The notes under the pieces were generated by a model, which worked only from the letters and a program-made list of their open reading frames with translations, did no database searches and was not told where the DNA came from. Positions 1 to 6,199 of a DNA stretch of 24,845 bases are shown piece by piece; position 1 is the stretch's first letter; every line of letters starts with the position of its first letter. A program made the position numbers and the translations under genes. The DNA comes from Candidatus Subteraquimicrobium carltonvillense (lineage in GTDB: Bacteria > Actinomycetota > Aquicultoria > Subteraquimicrobiales > Subteraquimicrobiaceae), in assembly GCA_002339355.1 (NCBI GenBank), contig DDKQ01000023.1, positions 1 to 24,845 on the forward strand. The letters are read 5' to 3'.

Positions 1-84
1 TTTCATAAGCGAGGCTCCGACCTTTCTTAAGCACTTACCCCTCCCTCAAATGTGTAAGTGCAAAACCAACTCGTTAATAGTCCA
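1..84 (-). repeat. Partial copy of the TG...CA inverted-repeat element (end only)
   Basis: Read on the reverse strand from 84 to 1, this matches 15032-15117 almost base for base. Both contain TGGACTATTAACGAGTT, the GGGAGGGGTAAGTGCTTAAGAAA block and GTCGGAGCCTCGC. The outer end of the element lies at about 84, so its body runs off the left side of the window. The 35 bases between it and aroK (85-119) hold no clear promoter. I infer that this is another copy of the element at 15032-15302. Confidence 0.8.
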
Positions 85-119
85 ATTTAAGATGTAAATG
101 GTGAATGAATTGAAGGTGA

Positions 120-644
120 ATGGATGTGAAGAATATCGTGCTCATAGGGTTTATGGGGTCGGGTAAGAGTAGTGTTGGGCAGAGATTGGCCGAGAGGTTG
201 CATTACAGGTTTGTGGATACGGATTCCTTGATAGAAGAAAGAGCCAAGAGACGGATAAGGGAGATATTCGAAGATTCCGGTGAACCCGTTTTTCGTGCCT
301 TAGAGGCGAAGATAATCGCCGAAGTTTCTTTGGGCGAGGGGCAGATTATAGCCTGTGGTGGAGGGGCCGTCTTAAATCCCAGGAATGTAGAGGCTTTGAA
401 AAGCAAAGGAATTTTAATTTACCTTAAAACGGCCTTATCGGCGATATATGAGCGGGTAAAGAACTCCGGTGGAAGACCACTTTTAAACGTCCCACAGCCA
501 AGGATGCAGATCGAGAAGCTGCTCTCAAGGCGAGAGAAGATTTATGAAGAGGTAGCCGATTTGATCGTGGACACAACGGGTCTTTCCGTGGAACAGGTGG
601 TGCAAAGAATCCAGCGGGAGTTGGGAGAGAAGATAACGTCATGA
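120..644 (+). CDS. aroK: Shikimate kinase
   Basis: Phosphorylates shikimate with ATP to shikimate 3-phosphate, the fifth step of the chorismate pathway, in the cytoplasm. The 174 residues are the usual length. Visible are the P-loop GFMGSGKS at residues 10-17, the shikimate-binding DTDSLIEE, the GGGAVL loop and the lid motif GRPLL. The ATG at 120 has only a weak GAAGG three bases upstream. The in-frame GTG at 126, giving an N-terminus MKNIVLIGFMGSGKS like many family members, has that same GAAGG nine bases upstream and may be the true start. The stop overlaps the aroB start as ATGA, so the two are translationally coupled. The family call is secure; the start is not. Confidence 0.95.
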   Translation: MDVKNIVLIGFMGSGKSSVGQRLAERLHYRFVDTDSLIEERAKRRIREIFEDSGEPVFRALEAKIIAEVSLGEGQIIACGGGAVLNPRNVEALKSKGILIYLKTALSAIYERVKNSGGRPLLNVPQPRMQIEKLLSRREKIYEEVADLIVDTTGLSVEQVVQRIQRELGEKITS

Positions 645-1741
645 AGCTATTTGAAACCATTGAGGTGGCATTGGGAGGCCGCAGTTACAAAATTTATGTG
701 GGATCTGGAATTCTTTCGACCATTGGGGACAGGGTAAAATCCATTCCCCGTTGTGGAAGAAAAGCCATTGTCATTACCAATCCCACGATCTTGAACCTTT
801 TTGGAGAGGTTGTCCGAGAAAGTTTTCTGAAGGCCCGCTTTGAATACCATTTTTTAGAAGTTCCCGATGGTGAGGAGTATAAATCCCTTGAAATGGCATC
901 AAAGCTTTACAATGAACTCCTGGCGGTGGATGCTCAGCGTTTCGATCCTATCATAGCTTTTGGGGGAGGAGTAATTGGAGACCTTGCGGGTTTCGTAGCT
1001 GCCACTTACATGCGTGGAGTACCTTTGGTTCAGGTCCCCACAACCTTGCTCGCCCAGGTGGATAGCAGTGTGGGAGGAAAAGTTGCTGTAAATCACCCTC
1101 GGGGAAAGAATCTCATAGGATGCTTCTACCAGCCAAATTTCGTTCTCACCGACGTCACAACGCTAAAAACTTTACCTAAACTAGAGCTTAAGGCTGGTTT
1201 TGCAGAAGTCATAAAATATGGCTTTCTGCAGGGAGAGGAGTTTCTTTCCTTTCTCGAGAAAAACCTGGAATCGATATTGAAATTGGATGAAGAGCTCGTG
1301 TCGCGAGTGGTCTCCGAATGTTGCCGGATCAAGGCAAGGATAGTGGAGGAGGATGAAAGAGATTTTGGCAGGCGGGCAATTCTCAATTATGGACATACCA
1401 TCGGCCATGCCATCGAAGCTTTGACCGGATACAGGAGATTCTTACACGGAGAAGCCATTTCCGTGGGAATGGTTTGTGCTGCCTTCATCGCCCATGAATT
1501 CGGTCTAATAGACCGCTCTTTGGTTGATCGACACATTAGATTATTGAAACGCGCAGGGCTTCCCCTTAAATTACCCGAACTCGATGCCAATGCCATATTA
1601 AATCAAATCGTGGTGGACAAGAAGAGGCGGGGCGAAGCCAATATCTTTGTGCTCTTAAAGGCAGTTGGGTCTCCCGTGGTCGTGGGGATTTCCTCTCGCA
1701 TAGTCAGCAAAGCCCTAGAAGATGTGAGGAGACTGGATTGA
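641..1741 (+). CDS. aroB: 3-dehydroquinate synthase
   Basis: Converts DAHP to 3-dehydroquinate, the second step of the shikimate pathway, using NAD and a divalent metal. The 366 residues are full length. Family signatures include PDGEEYKSLE, the nucleotide-binding GGGVIGDLAGF, PTTLLAQVDSSVGGKVAVN, and the metal-ligand regions EVIKYG, NYGHTIGHAIE and LHGEAISVGM. It overlaps aroK by 4 bases, and its TGA overlaps the TTG start of the next reading frame at 1738. It is therefore the second gene of a tightly packed aro operon. Confidence 0.97.
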   Translation: MKLFETIEVALGGRSYKIYVGSGILSTIGDRVKSIPRCGRKAIVITNPTILNLFGEVVRESFLKARFEYHFLEVPDGEEYKSLEMASKLYNELLAVDAQRFDPIIAFGGGVIGDLAGFVAATYMRGVPLVQVPTTLLAQVDSSVGGKVAVNHPRGKNLIGCFYQPNFVLTDVTTLKTLPKLELKAGFAEVIKYGFLQGEEFLSFLEKNLESILKLDEELVSRVVSECCRIKARIVEEDERDFGRRAILNYGHTIGHAIEALTGYRRFLHGEAISVGMVCAAFIAHEFGLIDRSLVDRHIRLLKRAGLPLKLPELDANAILNQIVVDKKRRGEANIFVLLKAVGSPVVVGISSRIVSKALEDVRRLD

Positions 1742-2364
1742 CAAATAAAGCTCATCTTAAACTAGAAAGATCCACCCCCATCCTAGAAAGATCCACCCCC
1801 ATCCTAATATTTGCCTTCTTTTTATATATCTCTTTTATCAATGGAGCGGGTTATTTCCAGGAAACGAAGGCTTGTTTATACACCTTATTAATTTTCCTCG
1901 GTACCTTCTGGCTTTTGGAAGCGAGACGGAAAAATTCAAGTTTTTACCACACTGACCTTGACATCCCCCTGATTTTATTCGGCATCACCGCTGTCATCTC
2001 CACCTTTGAATTGGTCTGCTTATACGCTAGCCGAGATGCTTTGCTCCTGATATTCTCATATTTTTTGATCTTTTGGCTCGTAGCCAACAACATCAAATTA
2101 AAATGGGAGGTTACCTCACTCCTCGCCATTTTTGTCCTTTGCGGAACTTTATTATCCAGCTACGGCATCTTTCAATACGTAGCTGGTTTCAAGATGCTTT
2201 CGAAATATGTAGCCGAAAGGGGCTTATCTCTCGATATCCCCAGTAGGGTATTCTCCATATTCATTAGTCCTAATCATCTCGCGGGATTTCTTTGCATGCT
2301 CATTCCTGTGGCCTTCGTGCTATTGTTAAATGCCAAGGATAGTGGCAAAAAGTGGCACTACTGA
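1738..2364 (+). CDS. O-antigen ligase-like protein, N-terminal fragment (frameshifted)
   Basis: Encodes 208 residues with about five hydrophobic segments and stops at TGA 2362-2364. The open frame continues one base back, at GTG 2352. The first residues contain a tandem duplication (LERSTPI twice, then L) from a 21-bp DNA repeat. The true product is probably joined to the next fragment, or the gene is dead. See the pseudogene entry at 1738-3948. Confidence 0.6.
   Translation: MTNKAHLKLERSTPILERSTPILIFAFFLYISFINGAGYFQETKACLYTLLIFLGTFWLLEARRKNSSFYHTDLDIPLILFGITAVISTFELVCLYASRDALLLIFSYFLIFWLVANNIKLKWEVTSLLAIFVLCGTLLSSYGIFQYVAGFKMLSKYVAERGLSLDIPSRVFSIFISPNHLAGFLCMLIPVAFVLLLNAKDSGKKWHY
1762..1806 (+). 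repeat. 21-bp in-frame tandem duplication
   Basis: Bases 1762-1782 and 1783-1803 are identical 21-mers, followed by three bases of a third copy. Because 21 is a multiple of three, the copy duplicates seven residues (LERSTPI) and keeps the frame. This looks like a recent slippage duplication close to the start of the decaying O-antigen ligase-like gene. Confidence 0.9.
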
Positions 2365-3518
2365 TCGCCGGTGTCGTTATGGTCACCTGCTTATTTCTCA
2401 CTTTTTCCCGCGGAGGCTGGCTTTGTTTCATGGTCGTGGTGGCTATCTTGGCTGTGGGGATTCCTAAAACTCAGAAGCGGAAGGGAGTAGCGAATTTGCT
2501 GCTCTTGGGGATATTTGCCCTCATTTTCTGTCTGACCGTGATCACATTGACTGGGAAGTATTCCCCGGAGATTGCCTTGTATCCGGGGCTTACCAAGGAA
2601 GCAGGAGTCACAAGCGTGCAGGGCAGATTCCATCTTTGGAAGGGGACTTTGAGAATGATAAAGAATTTTCCCCTTCTGGGGACGGGGATTGGAACCTACG
2701 CCCGTATTTATCCCGTATATCAGCATGGCGGTATCTATTCAAAGCATGCTCACAATACTTATCTCGAGCTCTTTGCGGAAACGGGAGCAGTAGGATTTGC
2801 TCTTTTTTTGGCCATAGTTCTGCTCATTTTGAAAAAGCAATTTGGATTACTTTTAAACCTGCGGGATGAGCCTATAAGGGGAATGGCCTTAGCCTTGTTT
2901 GCGGGATCCGTAGCATTTCTTGTTCGCAATTTGATCGATTTTGATTGGTACACCCCCCTGGTAGCCATGGTTTTTTGGTCCCTAGTGGGATTGACCTTTT
3001 CCCTCGAGGGACTAGCATTCCCCCAAAGGGCTGTCAAGACATCCTTAAAACTATCTAGAAATATGAGCGTAGCTACCGTAGTTGTGGCTTTCTGTCTGAT
3101 TCTACTCATTCTAGCGAACTATGCCGTGGCTTTAAAATTTGCCCAGCGGGGGAAATCATTGATGAGAGGGGAAAACTTTTCCCAAGCTTGCGTTGCTTTT
3201 AGAAAGGCAACACTTTTTGATCCCATTTGCCCCGAATATCACGCCCATCTCGCCGATGTCTGTTACAAGAGAGCACAGCGATTGAAGAGGACTTCATTGG
3301 TAGATGAAGCGATCAGGGAAATAAAAAAGGCGATAGCCCTCAATCCTTTCTGGGCCGACCATCATTCCGATTTGGCCGTTTATTCTTGGTCAAGAGGGTG
3401 GTTCTCTCAGGCTCTATCACAATTGGAACGGGCTCAGGGTCTATTCCCAATGATCCTTCGCATTATGTCCTATTGGGCGAATTTTACGCCTTTAGAGGCG
3501 ACCATTCCATGGCGATAA
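2352..3518 (+). CDS. O-antigen ligase-like protein, central fragment with Wzy_C core and first TPRs (frameshifted)
   Basis: Encodes 388 residues if read from GTG 2352, though it has no convincing SD of its own. It carries the SRGGW motif, several membrane segments and the HAHNTYLELFAETGAVG ligase signature. After the last membrane segment (around residues 238-255) come two TPR-like units. True homology ends near residue 366 at the frame change around 3448; the rest to 3518 is out of frame. See the pseudogene entry at 1738-3948. Confidence 0.55.
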   Translation: MALLIAGVVMVTCLFLTFSRGGWLCFMVVVAILAVGIPKTQKRKGVANLLLLGIFALIFCLTVITLTGKYSPEIALYPGLTKEAGVTSVQGRFHLWKGTLRMIKNFPLLGTGIGTYARIYPVYQHGGIYSKHAHNTYLELFAETGAVGFALFLAIVLLILKKQFGLLLNLRDEPIRGMALALFAGSVAFLVRNLIDFDWYTPLVAMVFWSLVGLTFSLEGLAFPQRAVKTSLKLSRNMSVATVVVAFCLILLILANYAVALKFAQRGKSLMRGENFSQACVAFRKATLFDPICPEYHAHLADVCYKRAQRLKRTSLVDEAIREIKKAIALNPFWADHHSDLAVYSWSRGWFSQALSQLERAQGLFPMILRIMSYWANFTPLEATIPWR

Positions 3519-3928
3519 GTCAGTTCAAGAAAGCCATAGGCTTAAAGGCCATTTATGAGTACTGGTATCCTCAAAGGGCTTTACGCTATATTGAGAAAGC
3601 TCATTTTAACCTGGGGAACGAATATGTAACTCTCGGTGAGTTGGATAAAGCATTACATGAATTTACCGTGGCTTTAGATTTAAATCCTCGTAACCAGACG
3701 GTTTATCTGGGTAGAGGGTGGATATATTACAACAAGGGAATGTACAAGGAGGCAGCAAAGGATTACGGGCAAGTGGTGAAACTCAATCCAAAGAGCACCG
3801 TGGCTCACTTTTACCTTGGTTTAATCTATGAGAAGATGGATAGATTGGCACCGGCCATGCTCGGATTTGAAAAGGTAATAGAGATTGAACCGAAAAATAG
3901 GGGGCAAAGAATAAGCTCACCGAATTAA
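3386..3928 (+). CDS. TPR-repeat C-terminal fragment of the O-antigen ligase-like gene
   Basis: The meaningful part begins at about 3449 (PNDPSHYVLLGEFYAFRGD); the residues before that are an out-of-frame shadow of the preceding fragment. Three or four TPR units follow, with typical A-F-x-x-A and LNP endings. At the G-run 3900-3904 the frame shifts again: one added G would replace the tail QRISSPN with AKNKLTELKRELNL and end at TAG 3946-3948. It is not likely to be an independent gene. Confidence 0.45.
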   Translation: MVKRVVLSGSITIGTGSGSIPNDPSHYVLLGEFYAFRGDHSMAISQFKKAIGLKAIYEYWYPQRALRYIEKAHFNLGNEYVTLGELDKALHEFTVALDLNPRNQTVYLGRGWIYYNKGMYKEAAKDYGQVVKLNPKSTVAHFYLGLIYEKMDRLAPAMLGFEKVIEIEPKNRGQRISSPN

Positions 3929-3962
3929 AAAGGGAATTAAACTTGTAGGGAGGATGATGGCA

Positions 3963-4409
3963 ATGGCTAAGATTATAGTGATCCATGGTCCAAACTTGAA
4001 CTTATTGGGGTTAAGGGAGAGGGAGATTTATGGGACCACGAGACTTGAGGAGATAAATTTCGCACTCAAAGAACAAGCTTCTCAGAGCCAAATAGAATTG
4101 GAGGTTTTTCAGTCGAACCATGAAGGGGAGATTGTGGAAAAGATTCAATGGGCAGCAGGTAAAATCGATTGCATTATCATTAACCCCGCAGCTTTTACAC
4201 ATTACAGTATAGCCATCCGTGATGCTATTGCTTCCGTGAATATCCCCACCATTGAGGTACATCTTTCCAACATTTATGCTCGAGAGGAGTTCCGTTGGGA
4301 ATCGGTTATTGCCCCGGTCACCGTGGGTCAAATTGCTGGGTTTGGTCCCGACAGCTATTATTTAGCTTTGGAGGCGGCAAAAAGATTGCTGGAGGAACAA
4401 GAAAAATAA
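3963..4409 (+). CDS. aroQ: 3-dehydroquinate dehydratase, type II
   Basis: Dehydrates 3-dehydroquinate to 3-dehydroshikimate as a cytoplasmic dodecamer in the family. The 148 residues match the usual size. Visible are GPNLNLLGLREREIYG with the active-site tyrosine loop, QSNHEGEIVEKI, NPAAFTHYSIAIRDAI, and the EVHLSNIYAREEFR segment holding the catalytic histidine and arginine. ATG codons also occur at 3954 and 3957, but GGGAGG at 3948-3953 abuts them. That SD is nine bases from ATG 3963, which is therefore chosen. With aroK and aroB it makes a partial shikimate operon. Confidence 0.96.
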   Translation: MAKIIVIHGPNLNLLGLREREIYGTTRLEEINFALKEQASQSQIELEVFQSNHEGEIVEKIQWAAGKIDCIIINPAAFTHYSIAIRDAIASVNIPTIEVHLSNIYAREEFRWESVIAPVTVGQIAGFGPDSYYLALEAAKRLLEEQEK

Positions 4410-4427
4410 TCGCCGTTAGAGAAACTC

Positions 4428-5492
4428 ATGATCTCTGGGAGGATTTCTAAGTTAAGGCAAAAGATCGAAGAAGCTCAGGTTGATGCCATGCTCATCAAAA
4501 AACCCGAGAACCTGCGGTATCTTATTGGTTTTACGGGCTCAGGAATGCTGGTGATAGATGGAAAGTACACCTTTCTCCTCACAGACTTTCGCCATTTTGA
4601 GCAAGCGGTTCAGGAAGCCTCCGGATGTGAAATTCTTAAGGTCACGAATTCAGGCCACGACGAGCTGGCGAGCTTGATTAGAAAATTGGGACTAAAGGTG
4701 ATTGGCTTCGAATCCCACTTTCTCACCTTTAAGGAGTATATTGAGCTCTCCAAATTGGGTGATATCCTTTTGCATCCCTTGCCTCAAATGGTAGAACAAT
4801 TGCGAGCCATCAAGGAGGAGGGGGAGATAGTTCAGATAGCTCGAGCTGCAAAGATAGTGGATCAAGCTTTTTCCCATATTTTGCCATTTATAAGAGTGGG
4901 AGTAACCGAACGAGATGTAGCCATTGAATTGGAATACTTTATGCGCAAAAGTGGTGCTGAGAAAGTGGGTTTTGATATAATTGTGGCGTCCGGTGCACGT
5001 TCTGCCATACCTCATGCTCGAACTACTGATAAAGGCTTGCACCCAGGCGAGTTCGTAAAAATCGATCTCGGAGCGGTATATGAGGGATACCACTCCGACT
5101 TGACTAGAACTTTGGTTTTGGGGAAGGCCTCCGAGCAACAACGCAAGATTTATCGGCTGGTCTTGCAGGCTCAGAAAAGAGCATTAGATGGGATATCCGC
5201 GGGTCAAACCGGCGCCCAGGCCGATGGGATCGCCAGAGATTATCTGAGTCAAATGGGCTATGGTAGCAATTTTGGTCATAATCTGGGACATGGAGTTGGA
5301 TTGGAGATTCACGAGATCCCCACGCTGGGACCGAAGAGCAATGAGCGGTTAATGGCCGGAATGGTTACAACAATCGAACCAGGGATCTATATCTCAGGTT
5401 TTGGCGGGGTCCGTATCGAAGACTTGGTGGTCTTAAGAGAACGTGGAATAGAAATTTTAACAACATCAACTAAGGATCTACTCGAGCTTTAG
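4428..5492 (+). CDS. Xaa-Pro aminopeptidase / M24 family metallopeptidase (PepP/PepQ-like)
   Basis: A 354-residue two-domain protein. The N-terminal creatinase-like domain (about residues 5-125) starts RISKLRQKIEEAQVDAMLI. The C-terminal pita-bread M24 domain (about 130-354) has the dinuclear metal ligands in FVKIDLGAVYEGYHSDLTRT (both aspartates), GHNLGHGVGLEIHE, TIEPGIY and GVRIEDLVV. It is predicted to cleave N-terminal residues next to proline, or Xaa-Pro dipeptides, in the cytoplasm. It lies directly in front of efp, a conserved pairing in Gram-positive genomes. The SD upstream of ATG 4428 is weak. Choice between aminopeptidase and prolidase is not possible from the sequence. Confidence 0.93.
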   Translation: MISGRISKLRQKIEEAQVDAMLIKKPENLRYLIGFTGSGMLVIDGKYTFLLTDFRHFEQAVQEASGCEILKVTNSGHDELASLIRKLGLKVIGFESHFLTFKEYIELSKLGDILLHPLPQMVEQLRAIKEEGEIVQIARAAKIVDQAFSHILPFIRVGVTERDVAIELEYFMRKSGAEKVGFDIIVASGARSAIPHARTTDKGLHPGEFVKIDLGAVYEGYHSDLTRTLVLGKASEQQRKIYRLVLQAQKRALDGISAGQTGAQADGIARDYLSQMGYGSNFGHNLGHGVGLEIHEIPTLGPKSNERLMAGMVTTIEPGIYISGFGGVRIEDLVVLRERGIEILTTSTKDLLEL

Positions 5493-5558
5493 TTTATCAT
5501 TCCGCGATCATGGATATACTAGATAGATTCAAAAGATTGATTGGAGGGAGATCGACTT

Positions 5559-6125
5559 ATGATCACGACCAACCAGTTTAGAACGGGGATGACTATCGAG
5601 GTAGACGGCGTTCTATATACCATTCTGGATTTTCAGCATGTAAAACCGGGTAAAGGTCAGGCTTTCGTGCGCACAAGACTAAGAAATATAAAAACCGGTG
5701 CTATCATTGATAAGACATTTCGAGCCGGGGAGAGGGTAGAACTTGCGAGGCTTGACCATCGTCTCATGCAATACCTCTATTCCGACCATGGTAATTACGT
5801 ATTCATGGATGCTGAGACCTATGAACAACTTTCCCTGTCCTCGGAACAAATCGGGGAGGCGAGAAAGTATCTAAAGGAGGAAATGACTTTGGAGATTTTG
5901 ATGTATGAGGGAAAACCAATTGGTGTGGAGCTTCCTACCTTTGTGGAGTTGAAGGTCATAAGCACTCCTCCGGGTGTGAAGGGAGATACGGCAACTGGGG
6001 GGACAAAACCCGCTACCCTGGAAACGGGAGCCGTTATTCAAGTTCCCCTCTTCATCGAGGAGGGAGACATAGTGAAAATAGACACTCGTTCGGGTGAGTA
6101 CATTACGAGGTTAACTGGAAAATAA
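5559..6125 (+). CDS. efp: Elongation factor P
   Basis: Binds between the P and E sites of the ribosome and relieves stalling at polyproline. The 188 residues are full length with three beta-barrel domains. The loop KPGKGQAF puts a lysine at residue 32, the position modified in many bacteria. The C-terminal DTRSGEYITR signature is present. A frame-compatible TTG lies at 5541, but GGAGGG at 5543-5548 is ten bases before ATG 5559, which also gives the usual N-terminus MITTNQFRTG. No EF-P modification genes are in the window. Confidence 0.97.
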   Translation: MITTNQFRTGMTIEVDGVLYTILDFQHVKPGKGQAFVRTRLRNIKTGAIIDKTFRAGERVELARLDHRLMQYLYSDHGNYVFMDAETYEQLSLSSEQIGEARKYLKEEMTLEILMYEGKPIGVELPTFVELKVISTPPGVKGDTATGGTKPATLETGAVIQVPLFIEEGDIVKIDTRSGEYITRLTGK

Positions 6126-6199
6126 GAGTGGAATAATGGAAGGGTAGTAGGCAAGGGAGGGATTTTCCTGTTAAAATAGGAATTCAGAAGGTGGGTGGA

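Larger units (their letters stand above)
1738..3948 (+). pseudogene. O-antigen ligase (Wzy_C)-like membrane protein with C-terminal TPRs, broken by three -1 frameshifts
   Basis: One protein can be rebuilt by adding a single base at three places: the A-run at 2347-2351, the C-run near 3448-3450 and the G-run at 3900-3904. The reading frame then runs from TTG 1738 (GAGGAG at 1726-1731, six bases upstream) to TAG 3946-3948, about 737 residues. The first half has many hydrophobic segments, an SRGGW motif after a membrane segment, and the family signature HAHNTYLELFAETGAVG. The second half has about five TPR-like units. The family transfers or polymerises polyprenyl-linked glycans at the outer face of the membrane. 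The three shifts sum to -3, so the frame at the end equals that at the start. Every other gene here is intact, which favours real decay over random base-calling error. It sits inside the aro operon, between aroB and aroQ. Confidence 0.8.

Noticed and set aside
1738..1743. TTGACA as a -35 box for the ligase-like gene
   Set aside because: It is the TTG start codon overlapping the aroB stop, with a good SD upstream and no matching -10 at proper distance.
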